Below are positions 48,683 to 56,694 of a DNA stretch of 64,000 nucleotides, piece by piece. Numbering within the stretch: the first letter of the stretch is position 1; every line of letters begins with the position of its first letter. The position numbers were made by a program, and so were the translations under genes. Location: positions 1 through 64,000 of the forward strand of contig JALXWS010000002.1 of NCBI GenBank assembly GCA_025144025.1. The letters are read 5' to 3'. Origin of the DNA: Corynebacterium sp. p3-SID1241. GTDB lineage: Bacteria > Actinomycetota > Actinomycetes > Mycobacteriales > Mycobacteriaceae. Under the pieces are notes generated by a model. It did no database searches and was not told where the DNA came from. It worked only from the letters and a program-made list of their open reading frames with translations.

Positions 48683-49300
48683 GTGACCGTCGCCCTGCGC
48701 CCGCCTCGCCCCACCACTGCAAACCTGCTGCCGGCCCTCTTCGCCCGCTCGTGGCTGAAAGAACAGCGGCTTTCTGACGACGGCTTTTGCGACTCCCTCG
48801 CCACCATCCAGCTCTCCCCCAGCCTGTCCATGGCGCTAGTCTTTCCCGGCAAGCAGACCTTTCGCCGGCTCAGTCACCGCGGCCTCGCCGACATGGATGT
48901 CTCCGCGCGCCGTGCGTGGAACCACGCCTCGCATAACCTGCAGCGCGCCGCCCTCGATTCACAAGGCCTGCGCTTTTGGACCCGTCCTGCGGCCTGCGAG
49001 CTTCCCTCCGCCGCCCGTTTCGGCGGCCTGCAGGTCCGCTCCCACGGCGCGCCGATTTCCTCTTGGATTGCTCATCCAGAGACTTTCACCGTGCTGGATA
49101 AGCACATGCGCCGGCTCCTGCGATCGCACTCACTGACCTACCTGGTGCCGGACTCCGCCACGCTCTTTGCTTTTGCGCACCTGCCGGATCCCTATGCCCG
49201 CCGGCTGGCTACCGACGCCGTCGCGCGTGTGCCGCGCCATCGCACTGTGCTCCACCCACGCCCGCTAGTATGGTCTAACGGATTCCCGCGGGAGTTATGA
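48683..49300 (+). CDS. unknown protein paired with the alarmone synthetase gene
   Basis: I do not recognise this 205-residue basic protein. It is Arg/Leu/Ala/His-rich, with no signal peptide or membrane helix. A recognisable conserved-looking centre is SWIAHPETFTVLDKHMRRLL and the end is HPRPLVWSNGFPREL. GTG start with GGAG 8 bp upstream. It ends 10 bp before the RelA/SpoT-domain gene on the same strand, so the two are probably co-transcribed and may act together. Codon use resembles neighbouring genes, so recent transfer is not evident. Confidence 0.72.
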   Translation: MTVALRPPRPTTANLLPALFARSWLKEQRLSDDGFCDSLATIQLSPSLSMALVFPGKQTFRRLSHRGLADMDVSARRAWNHASHNLQRAALDSQGLRFWTRPAACELPSAARFGGLQVRSHGAPISSWIAHPETFTVLDKHMRRLLRSHSLTYLVPDSATLFAFAHLPDPYARRLATDAVARVPRHRTVLHPRPLVWSNGFPREL

Positions 49301-49310
49301 AAGGAGCACC

Positions 49311-50309
49311 ATGCCGGAAAATAGGATGTCGCGGCTGAGCAATCAGTACCATGACTGGGCACGCAGCCACCCCACCGCCGCGGTGGATTTCCGCACCGCC
49401 ATCGAGGACCTACTCAATGACGCCGGCATCATCTTCGATCGGGTCTCGACCCGTGTTAAGACTTGGCCCTCGCTGAAGGCGAAGGCCAAAAAGCGCGGCG
49501 AGAACGGCGATTTTGTCTATCCACAGCCGTGGGACGAGATTCACGACGTCATGGGAGTGCGCGTCACCCTGTATCACTCCACCGCAATTCCAGAAGCCCT
49601 AGACGTTTTCGGTGAATCCTTTAAGGTTGAACGCTCCGTTGACAAAGCGGCCGAGACCCGCATTTCCGGTGGCTTTGGCTACGGCTCCCACCACCTGGTG
49701 CTTACCGTGACCGAAGATAGCGCGGCTGCGATGGAAGAGCTCGCCGCCTACGTGGGCTGGACCTTTGAGGTGCAAATTCGCACCGTCCTGCAGCACGCAT
49801 GGGCGGAGTTTGAGCACGATATCCGCTATAAGCAGGGACCGAACCCGCCCTCGCCGGAAGTTGACCGCCTGTTTACCCTGGCCGCGGGGCTTATCGAACT
49901 TGCAGACCAGCAATTCGACGAGATCGCCGCGCTCAAGGCCCCGGATACTGAGACCGACCAAGACGTCGAGCTTACCGCCGAAACCTTGCCGGGCGTACTC
50001 GCCATCATCTTGGGCAACCGCTTCCCTCTCTCGCGCTCGGAGCACTACCGATTCCTCGCGGAGCTATTGGAGCAAAACGGCGTTCGCCACTTGAGCCAGC
50101 TAGAGCAGCTGCTTGACGACGACGCCATTGCCCACGTCCACGACGCCATGCGCTACCGCTTCCGTCCCGGCCAGGTGCGGCTTATCGACGACCTCCTGCT
50201 CAATAAGTTTGGTAAGCAACATATCGAGACCACTGCCGAATCCGGCGACCGCCCGGGCCGCAAGCGGCGGCTTATCGCGCGCCTGAAAGCCCTGCGCGCT
50301 GCCCACTAG
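49311..50309 (+). CDS. RelA/SpoT-domain (p)ppGpp synthetase, RelS-like
   Basis: A 332-residue small alarmone synthetase. The synthetase domain shows VSTRVKTWPSLKAKAKKRG, the Mg/ATP block DEIHDVMGVRVTLYH, GGFGYGSHHLVLTV (substrate binding) and FEVQIRTVLQHAWAEFEHDIRYK. There is no HD hydrolase, TGS or ACT domain, so it can only synthesise. The C-terminal 130 residues are helical and end in a basic tail (RPGRKRRLIARLKALRAAH). C. glutamicum has a comparable protein called RelS. AAGGAG lies before the ATG. Neighbouring unknown gene is probably in the same transcript. Confidence 0.9.
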   Translation: MPENRMSRLSNQYHDWARSHPTAAVDFRTAIEDLLNDAGIIFDRVSTRVKTWPSLKAKAKKRGENGDFVYPQPWDEIHDVMGVRVTLYHSTAIPEALDVFGESFKVERSVDKAAETRISGGFGYGSHHLVLTVTEDSAAAMEELAAYVGWTFEVQIRTVLQHAWAEFEHDIRYKQGPNPPSPEVDRLFTLAAGLIELADQQFDEIAALKAPDTETDQDVELTAETLPGVLAIILGNRFPLSRSEHYRFLAELLEQNGVRHLSQLEQLLDDDAIAHVHDAMRYRFRPGQVRLIDDLLLNKFGKQHIETTAESGDRPGRKRRLIARLKALRAAH

Positions 50310-50331
50310 CCGCCCAGTATGTTTCGGTAAC

Positions 50332-50721
50332 TTACCGGAAACCGCCGCGGAATTTCTCCATATCGCGGCGTTCCTTCTTCGTCGGCCGGCCGGCACCGCG
50401 TGGGCGCACGGGAACCGACGGCATAAACTCCTTAGGCGGCGACGGTGGCGCGTGATCTGTATAGCAAGTGCGCGCCACCGGCGCGCCCACGCGCTTGGCC
50501 ACGGTCGCCAAAACCTCGAGATCGTGCTCGTGGTGGTTTCGCCATACGCGCACGCGGTCGCCCGGCACCACCTGCTGGGAGGGCTTGACGGCCTCGCCGT
50601 TGATCTTTACGTGCCCGGCGCGCACGGCCGTCGCGGCTGCGGATCGGGTTTTAAACATGCGGACGGCCCACACCCAGGCATCAATCCGGACGGGGCGGCC
50701 GCTAGGTTGCGGTGCCGGCAT
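50332..50721 (-). CDS. S4-domain RNA-binding protein (Hsp15/HslR-like)
   Basis: A 129-residue protein. Residues about 10-70 form an S4 RNA-binding domain (VRIDAWVWAVRMFKTRSAAATAVRAGHVKINGEAVKPSQQVVPGDRVRVW) like that of Hsp15, which in E. coli rescues stalled 50S subunits with peptidyl-tRNA. The C-terminal part is basic and Pro-rich and ends RPTKKERRDMEKFRGGFR. The stop lies inside a short hairpin shared with the convergent relS-like gene. It begins one base after the stop of the small membrane-protein gene. Confidence 0.9.
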   Translation of the reverse strand: MPAPQPSGRPVRIDAWVWAVRMFKTRSAAATAVRAGHVKINGEAVKPSQQVVPGDRVRVWRNHHEHDLEVLATVAKRVGAPVARTCYTDHAPPSPPKEFMPSVPVRPRGAGRPTKKERRDMEKFRGGFR

Positions 50722-50961
50722 TTAGTACTGGTTGTGGTTCTCGTTGACGATCTTCTGGATCTTCAGCCAGTTATAGCCACCACCCACCACGGCGACGATG
50801 GCGCCCACCAACATCCAGGCCCAGAAACTAGCCGATAGCGCACCCAGCACTGCGCCCACGCCGAGGCCGCCGGCCACGCATACAGCGGCGTTGCGGGAGT
50901 GCTTTCGCACCTGCTGCTTGCGCTGCGCAATAGGGTTATTCGGTCGCTGCTGCATACTCAT
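50722..50961 (-). CDS. small two-helix membrane protein
   Basis: A 79-residue protein with a basic, polar N-terminus (RPNNPIAQRKQQVRKHSRN) and two hydrophobic helices (about residues 25-45 and 48-65) with Gly-rich packing motifs (GGLGVGAVLGAL, AVVGGGYNW). No function is recognised. It lies tightly between the YigZ-like gene (2 bp) and the S4 gene (adjacent), so all three are in one transcript. Confidence 0.78.
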   Translation of the reverse strand: MSMQQRPNNPIAQRKQQVRKHSRNAAVCVAGGLGVGAVLGALSASFWAWMLVGAIVAVVGGGYNWLKIQKIVNENHNQY

Positions 50962-50963
50962 GG

Positions 50964-51605
50964 TCAGGATCCTACCTCAACCCACGCGCTGCCAGCTTCT
51001 GCCGCCTCGAGCTGGCCGTGCGAGATCGCTGCCAGCGTAGCTTCCAGCTCTTCCAGCCCACCCGGGCGCACGGCCACGGTAAAGGTCACCGCGGTCGCAT
51101 ACGCGGTATCGATTACCTCATAGCCACGCCCGCGCAGGTCCGCTTCCACGCGCCCGGCCGTCGCGTGTGGACACTCCACCGCATAAAGCTCCCGGCGCGC
51201 CCTGGTTACCGCGCGTACCTTCTCCATGGCCTCGCTCACCGCGCCGCCATAGGCATGCACCAGCCCGCCGGCGCCCAGCTTGATGCCGCCGAAGTAGCGC
51301 ACGACCACCGCGCATATATCGAGCATGCCGGACCCTTTCACCACATCCAGCATCGGCTTGCCGGCCGTACCGGAGGGCTCACCATCATCGGAGGAGCGCT
51401 CCACCGGGTTCGCGCCGTCGACGTGGTAGACGTAAGCGGAGCAGTGGTGGCGGGCGTCGGGAAAGCGGCTGCGGGCGGCGTCGATAAACGCGCGGGCCTC
51501 TTCCTCGTTAGTTACGCGGCCTATGAGAGTTATGAACCGGGAACGTTTAATCTCAATTTCGTGTTCGACCTGCCCTACCGGGCGAAGATAAGACTCCTGC
51601 ATCAC
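50964..51605 (-). CDS. YigZ/IMPACT family protein
   Basis: A 213-residue protein of the UPF0029/IMPACT family. The N-terminal domain shows EIKRSRFITLIGRV, the signature DARHHCSAYVYHVDG, DDGEPSGTAGKPMLDVV and VVVRYFGGIKLGAGGLVHAYGGAV. The C-terminal ferredoxin-like domain ends the protein. Members associate with translation or ribosome function, but the bacterial role is not settled. It overlaps the ilvA stop region by 4 bp and is followed by a small membrane-protein gene. Confidence 0.92.
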   Translation of the reverse strand: MMQESYLRPVGQVEHEIEIKRSRFITLIGRVTNEEEARAFIDAARSRFPDARHHCSAYVYHVDGANPVERSSDDGEPSGTAGKPMLDVVKGSGMLDICAVVVRYFGGIKLGAGGLVHAYGGAVSEAMEKVRAVTRARRELYAVECPHATAGRVEADLRGRGYEVIDTAYATAVTFTVAVRPGGLEELEATLAAISHGQLEAAEAGSAWVEVGS

Positions 51606-52869
51606 GCCACGAGGAATTCATACTCGGGGGTGCCGGGCTTAAGGTACTGCACGGAGATCTTGGATTCGCCCATGCGGCCTAACAGTCCGTCGAGGTCCTC
51701 GGCGCGGCTAAGCTGCAGGCCTACCAGCGCAGCGCCGGTTTCCCTGTTATTGCGCTTTAGGTACTCAAAGAGCGTGATGTCATCGGTCGGGCCCAAAATC
51801 TCTTGCAAGAAGTGGCGCAGCTGGCCCGGCTCCTGGGGGAAGTTCACTAGGAAATAATGCTTCAAGCCGCGGTGGACTAAAGAGCGCTCCATGATCTCGG
51901 CGTAACGCAGCACGTCATTATTGCCGCCAGAAATTACGCACACCACCGTCGAACCGGGCTGCAGGTCCAGTTGGTGCAGGCCCGCTACCGACAACGCACC
52001 GGCCGGCTCCGCAATGATGCCCTCATTTTGATAGAGGTTGAGCAGATCCGTACACACCGCGCCCTCGGACACGGTGTCAAAGCTCAACCGCTCGCGATTG
52101 GCTTCCAAAATCTCATACGGCAGCCTACCCAAGCGTTTCACGGCGGCACCATCCACAAAGGGGTCGACGTCTTCTAGCGTTACCGGCCCGCCATGGTCAA
52201 ACGCCGCTCTTAGCGACGCCGCCCCCTCCGGTTCCATGCCCACCACTCGGGTTTGCGGCGCCATGTCCGCCATATAGGAGGCAATTCCGGAAATCAGACC
52301 GCCTCCTCCCACGGGAACGACGATGGTATCGAGCGACTTGCCCTTGGCCGAAAGCTGCGCCAAGACCTCCGCCGCGACGGTGCCTTGTCCGGTGATGGTG
52401 TCGCGGGCGTCGAAAGGCTCGATGAAGGCGGCGTCGCGCTCGGCGGCGTCGGCATGCGCGGCGGCAGCTGCCTCATCGAAGTTGGCGCCCACCACCACCA
52501 ATTCCACTTGGTCGCCGCCATGGACCAAGATGCGGTCGCGCTTTTGCATCGGCGTGGGTTCCGGCACAAAATCTTGCCGGCGATGCCCATCGTGCGGCAA
52601 GCATAGGCCACGCCTTGCGCATGATTGCCGGCCGACGCCGTGACAATTCCCCGGCCCCGCTGCTCTTGCGGCAGATTCGACATGCCGTTTAATGCGCCGC
52701 GAATCTTATAGGAGCGCACGTCCTGCAGGTCCTCCCGCTTGAGGTAGACCTCGCAGCCGGTCTCGGCCGACAGCCGGGCGCAATATTGCAGCGGAGTCGG
52801 GGCGATTTCCGAGCTAATCCGCGCCTGCGCCTGCTGGATATCGGATGCATGGATGGTCGAATCAGTCAT
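51602..52869 (-). pseudogene. ilvA: threonine ammonia-lyase IlvA, apparent one-base frameshift
   Basis: IlvA converts threonine to 2-oxobutyrate, the first step to isoleucine. The first part (52869 down to about 52570) encodes the N-terminus with the PLP lysine motif KREDLQDVRSYKIRGALN and SAGNHAQGVAYACRTMGIAGKI. The rest continues only in another frame: FVPEPTPMQKRDRILVHGG, then VPVGGGGLISGIASYMADM and the C-terminal regulatory domain to LEPGTPEYEF-like ending. The switch is at a run of four A (plus strand 52568-52571) where five would restore the frame. All other parts look intact, so it is either a very recent mutation or a sequence error. Confidence 0.88.
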
Positions 52870-52968
52870 GTCTTGACAGTCTACCCATTCACTGGAAATT
52901 CACTGTCCTTTAGTTGCACCGTTACCTACATCAGCAATAGTGGACATAACCACAAGAAAGGAAAAACT

Positions 52969-54834
52969 ATGCTTAAACGCATCTCTCTCTGCGTTACCTC
53001 CTCGCTCGTCCTCGCCTGCGCCCCTGCCGCGCACGCCCACATCGTAGATAACGTGCTGGAGCACTCCGCGCCCAATGCCGCACTGCAGCTGACCCCCATT
53101 GGTTCCCATGAATCCGGCGTGCTGGGTAAATCCGCCGCCGAAATCGTCGCCTACCACGCCGCATCCCAGCGCGTCCTCACCGTCAATGCGCGCTCCGGTG
53201 AGATAGATATCCTCGACGCCTCCGATCCCACCCAGCCGCAAAAGATCGGCGCCATCTCCGCCGGCGGGGACAAGGAAATCAACTCTGTGGCCGTGCGCCC
53301 CGATGGCCTGGCCGTCGCCGCGGTACAGCAGGCGGATAAAACCGACAACGGCGAGGCGCTGTTCTTCAACGCCGCAACCGGCCAGGAGCTCGGACGCGTG
53401 GGCGTGGGTGCGCTGCCCGATAACGTACACCTCACCGCCGACGGCCGCCACGCGCTGGTAGCCAACGAGGGCGAGCCTTCCGACGCCCTCAACACCGAGG
53501 GCACCGCCTACCTCAAGGACCCAGAAGGCTCCATTTCCGTCATCAGCCTGCCCGCGGACGTCGCAGCGCCCGCACTTAACGACGTCCACACGGCTGGCTT
53601 CACCGCCTTTGACACCGCCGACCTCGACCCTTCAATCCGCGTCTTCGGCCCCTCCGAGCACCACAACCTGCCCTCGCGGGACTTTGAGCCGGAATACATT
53701 TCCTCTGCGGACGGCAAAGCCTATGCCACGTTGCAGGAAAACAACGCCATCGCGGTCATCGATATCGAGTCCGCCACCGTAGAACAGGTTATCCCCGCCC
53801 ATATTGCAGACCACTCCGAGGTGCCGCTGGATCCGTCCAATAAGGATGACGTTGCTGAGCTGCGCACCATCCCGGTCAAGGGCCTGTCCATGCCGGACTC
53901 CATCGGCGCCTTCGAGGCAGGAGGCCAGACTTATTTCGCCACCGCCAACGAGGGCGATGCCCGCGAGTGGGGAGGCTATACCGACGAAGTAGAGCTCAAG
54001 GACCTGGTAAAGGACGGCAAGGTCTGCGATGACCTCGAGCTTCCCGAGGGCATCGAGGAAAAGAAGTTCGCTGGAAACCTCAAGCTCACCAACGCTTCTG
54101 GCTGGAACGAAGAAAAGGAATGCTTCGACGGCCTGTATTCCTATGGCTCGCGTTCCTTTAGCATCTACGACGCCGAGGGAAACGTCGTCTTCGATTCCGG
54201 TTCGGACTTCGAGAACGTCACCAAGGATATGCCCGGCCTTAACTTCAACGCCGATAACGAGGATCCGGATTTCGATGATCGCTCCGATAACAAGGGACCA
54301 GAGCCGGAGGCCCTGACCATCGGCAAGGTTGGCGATCGCACCTACGCCTTCATCGGCGCAGAGCGCGTGGGCGGCATCTTTGTCTACGACGTAACCGCCC
54401 CTGCCGAGGCAAAGTTTGTCACCTACGTCAACAATCGCGATTTCTCCGTTGGCTACGACGAGGACGATGTTGCTGCCACCACCCAGGCCGGCGACCTCGG
54501 ACCAGAGGGCCTAGCCTTTGTCCCCGCCGCAGACTCCCCCACCGACGATGCCCTCCTTATCGCCGGCAACGAGGTATCCGGCACCACCACCGTGTTCTCC
54601 GTCAAGGACCTGCTTGCCGACGCCTCCGATAACACCGATTCCCCCTCCACGTCCGCGGGTTCCACTGGTTCCAGCAGCGGCAGCAGTGGCAGCAGCGTCG
54701 CCGCCGGTGTGGGCATCGTGGCCGGTTTGGTAGGTCTTGGTGCCCTGATCGGCGGAGCGCTGGGCTTCCTGCCAAAGACCGTCGACGAGTTCTATGCACT
54801 GTTGCCGGCGCAGGTGCGCAAGCTTTTGCCATAG
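52969..54834 (+). CDS. secreted choice-of-anchor-I type beta-propeller protein
   Basis: A 621-residue secreted protein with a signal peptide (CAPAAHAHIV at the cleavage region). The propeller repeats include GEIDILDASDPTQPQKIG and GTAYLKDPEGSISVISLP. The family blocks FEPEYISSADGKAYATLQENNAIAVIDI, YFATANEGDAREW and KGPEPEALTIGKVGDRTYAFIGAERVGGIFVYDV are clear. Such proteins are predicted extracellular esterase/phytase-like or structural; no activity is assured. A Ser/Gly linker, hydrophobic helix and short end (LLPAQVRKLLP) give a C-terminal membrane anchor without LPXTG. AAAGGA precedes the ATG at 52969. Confidence 0.86.
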   Translation: MLKRISLCVTSSLVLACAPAAHAHIVDNVLEHSAPNAALQLTPIGSHESGVLGKSAAEIVAYHAASQRVLTVNARSGEIDILDASDPTQPQKIGAISAGGDKEINSVAVRPDGLAVAAVQQADKTDNGEALFFNAATGQELGRVGVGALPDNVHLTADGRHALVANEGEPSDALNTEGTAYLKDPEGSISVISLPADVAAPALNDVHTAGFTAFDTADLDPSIRVFGPSEHHNLPSRDFEPEYISSADGKAYATLQENNAIAVIDIESATVEQVIPAHIADHSEVPLDPSNKDDVAELRTIPVKGLSMPDSIGAFEAGGQTYFATANEGDAREWGGYTDEVELKDLVKDGKVCDDLELPEGIEEKKFAGNLKLTNASGWNEEKECFDGLYSYGSRSFSIYDAEGNVVFDSGSDFENVTKDMPGLNFNADNEDPDFDDRSDNKGPEPEALTIGKVGDRTYAFIGAERVGGIFVYDVTAPAEAKFVTYVNNRDFSVGYDEDDVAATTQAGDLGPEGLAFVPAADSPTDDALLIAGNEVSGTTTVFSVKDLLADASDNTDSPSTSAGSTGSSSGSSGSSVAAGVGIVAGLVGLGALIGGALGFLPKTVDEFYALLPAQVRKLLP

Positions 54835-54896
54835 ACCTTCCGGGATTTACCTGCTAAATTATTTGAGGCTAATACCTCTCACTCTAAAGGAGAACC

Positions 54897-55382
54897 ATGC
54901 GCAACCGTCTCAGCACTTCGCTCGTCGCCGCCACCGCCGTGGCAGCAGGTCTCGTCGCACCAGCAACCGCTTCTGCCGCTGAAGAGCAGCCGAAGCACAT
55001 CTCGGCTGAATGCCAGGCCGAGGTCGATAAGGCGAAGGAAGAACACCTCAAGAAGATCGAGAACGGCGAGCTCGGCTCTTCCGCCCGCACCCCGCAGGAG
55101 CTTATGCAGGGCATTGCCAATGGCTACGGTTCTTCCGGCATGCCCAAGGAACCGGACTGCGTGGGCCAAGAGGCGGAGCAGCGCCAAATCGAAGCACTTG
55201 AGCGTCTGCCTATTTGGGGCTCTTCTACCCCGGAGAAATTCCTCGAGGTCATGAGCTGGGTGACCGTAGCCGCCAGCCTCGTCGCTGCGCTGCTGCAAGC
55301 TTTCAATATGGTTGCCACGGTGAACCCGGCTGTGCTAGAGCCGATGAAGAATGCCCTCAAGCAGCTGGGCGTGCGCTTCTAA
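54897..55382 (+). CDS. small secreted protein with C-terminal hydrophobic helix
   Basis: A 161-residue protein with a clear signal peptide (MRNRLSTSLVAATAVAAGLV, cleavage after ATASA). The mature part has two Cys (SAECQAEV and EPDCVGQ), which could form a disulfide, a charged helical region (VDKAKEEHLKKIENGEL) and a hydrophobic C-terminal helix (VTVAASLVAALLQAFNMVA). It ends in the amphipathic tail LEPMKNALKQLGVRF. AAAGGAG precedes the ATG. It follows the propeller protein gene by 62 bp on the same strand and is followed by a terminator. Function unknown. Confidence 0.85.
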   Translation: MRNRLSTSLVAATAVAAGLVAPATASAAEEQPKHISAECQAEVDKAKEEHLKKIENGELGSSARTPQELMQGIANGYGSSGMPKEPDCVGQEAEQRQIEALERLPIWGSSTPEKFLEVMSWVTVAASLVAALLQAFNMVATVNPAVLEPMKNALKQLGVRF

Positions 55383-55396
55383 GCTCTGAATAATTG

Positions 55397-55434
55397 AGCC
55401 GCTCCGGAGTTCTGGAGCGGCTTTGTGCGTTTTA
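55397..55434. terminator. intrinsic terminator between convergent genes
   Basis: A perfect 9-bp stem AGCCGCTCC / GGAGCGGCT (55397-55405 and 55414-55422) is followed on the plus strand by TTGTGCGTTTT. It ends the small secreted-protein transcript and lies 10 bp from the stop of the convergent methyltransferase gene. Confidence 0.8.
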
Positions 55435-56622
55435 GAAGAGTTCGCGGGAAGCGATGTCAGCGCCCTCCACGAGGGATTGCAGCTTCGCCCATGCAATCTG
55501 AGGGTGCAGGCGACCGCCCAAACCGCAATCGGTCGACGCGACAACATTTTCGGGGCCGACTACCTCGGCGAATTGAATGATGCGATCTGCCACGAGGCGC
55601 GGATGCTCGACCGCGTTGGTGGAGTGCGAGACCACGCCCGGGTAAATCACCGTGCCTTCCGGCAACGCGTGGTCTTGCCAGACGCGCCACTCGTGCCCGT
55701 GGCGCGGCGAAGCGGCCTCGAAGGAGAAACCGCCTACCTCGGCACGCAGGATTTCTTCGATGATATCCGCAAATGGCACGTCGGTAACGTGCGGGCCGTG
55801 CCAGGAGCCCCAGCAGATATGCAGACGCGTTCGTTCCTTAGGCAGGCCGGCGATGGAATCGTTCAGGACATCGATACGCTCGCGGATAAAACCACGGAAG
55901 TCCTCAACCGACGGCTCCGGGTTGATTTGGTCCCAAGCCTCGGCCAGGTCAGGCGCGTCGAATTGCACAGTAAGCCCAGCATCGGTGATGGCCTGGTACT
56001 CGGTGCGCATGGCGCGGCCGACGTCGGCAAGCAGCTCATGCTCATTGTCATAGTAGCGGTTGGTCAGGCGCGCGGCCGAGCCAGGCGACAGAGCGGCGAT
56101 GAAGCCAGGGGTGCCGGCTGGGAGGGCGTCGGCAAGCAGGCGAACATCGGCGGCGACCTCGTCCTGGCCGATGTAGGTTACAGGACCGGTGAACTCTGGG
56201 TTCGCCACCTTGGCGCGGCCGGTGAAGATGCCAGAATCCGGGTCATTATAGGCCTCCGAGAACAACGCGCGGTCGCGGCGATCAATAAACGACGTCAGCC
56301 GCGGCTCACCCGGCTTGGAGCGCACCACCTCTGCCGATTCCCAGCGGTCGGTATCCGTCATCGTCAGCCCGCCCAGGCGGCTAAACGAATAATTCCACCA
56401 CGCGCCATAGTCCACGGCGCCAGAGGTGATATGGCCATACTCGCCCTCGTTAATGATGTCGAGGCCAAGATCGAGCTGCCGCTTGACGACGTCTGCTACC
56501 GCAGCCTCCAAAATTCCCTGAAACTCCGCGGCTGGCAGCTCCTCGCGTTTCAGGTTAGCTTCCAGAAGCTCCGGGGTGCGCGGCAGCGAGCCGACATGGG
56601 TGGTGCGGATCTTGTTTACCAT
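55432..56622 (-). CDS. MetE-like (cobalamin-independent methionine synthase II family) protein
   Basis: A 396-residue protein related to the C-terminal catalytic half of MetE. The start IRTTHVGSLPRTPELLEA is typical of the family. LDIINEGEYG, LHICWGSWHGPH and FEAASPRHGHEW carry likely metal/substrate residues, and the end shows NVVASTDCGLGGR with the conserved Cys. It lacks the N-terminal folate domain of MetE, so the methyl donor is uncertain. GGAGG lies 5 bp before the ATG. A perfect McbR-type box 20 bp upstream puts it in the methionine/sulfur regulon by inference. Confidence 0.87.
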   Translation of the reverse strand: MVNKIRTTHVGSLPRTPELLEANLKREELPAAEFQGILEAAVADVVKRQLDLGLDIINEGEYGHITSGAVDYGAWWNYSFSRLGGLTMTDTDRWESAEVVRSKPGEPRLTSFIDRRDRALFSEAYNDPDSGIFTGRAKVANPEFTGPVTYIGQDEVAADVRLLADALPAGTPGFIAALSPGSAARLTNRYYDNEHELLADVGRAMRTEYQAITDAGLTVQFDAPDLAEAWDQINPEPSVEDFRGFIRERIDVLNDSIAGLPKERTRLHICWGSWHGPHVTDVPFADIIEEILRAEVGGFSFEAASPRHGHEWRVWQDHALPEGTVIYPGVVSHSTNAVEHPRLVADRIIQFAEVVGPENVVASTDCGLGGRLHPQIAWAKLQSLVEGADIASRELF

Positions 56623-56641
56623 CAGGTTTCCTCCATTGATA

Positions 56642-56657
56642 TAGACTGTGCTGTCTA
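56642..56657. promoter_or_regulatory. McbR-type operator
   Basis: TAGACTGTGCTGTCTA fits exactly the TAGAC-N6-GTCTA consensus described for McbR, the TetR-family repressor of methionine and cysteine genes in C. glutamicum that responds to S-adenosylhomocysteine. It is 20 bp upstream of the MetE-like gene start and overlaps a region suitable for its promoter. Confidence 0.8.
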
Positions 56658-56694
56658 GATTAGTGGAGGGTACCGGACTTCGTCGGGATTAAAT

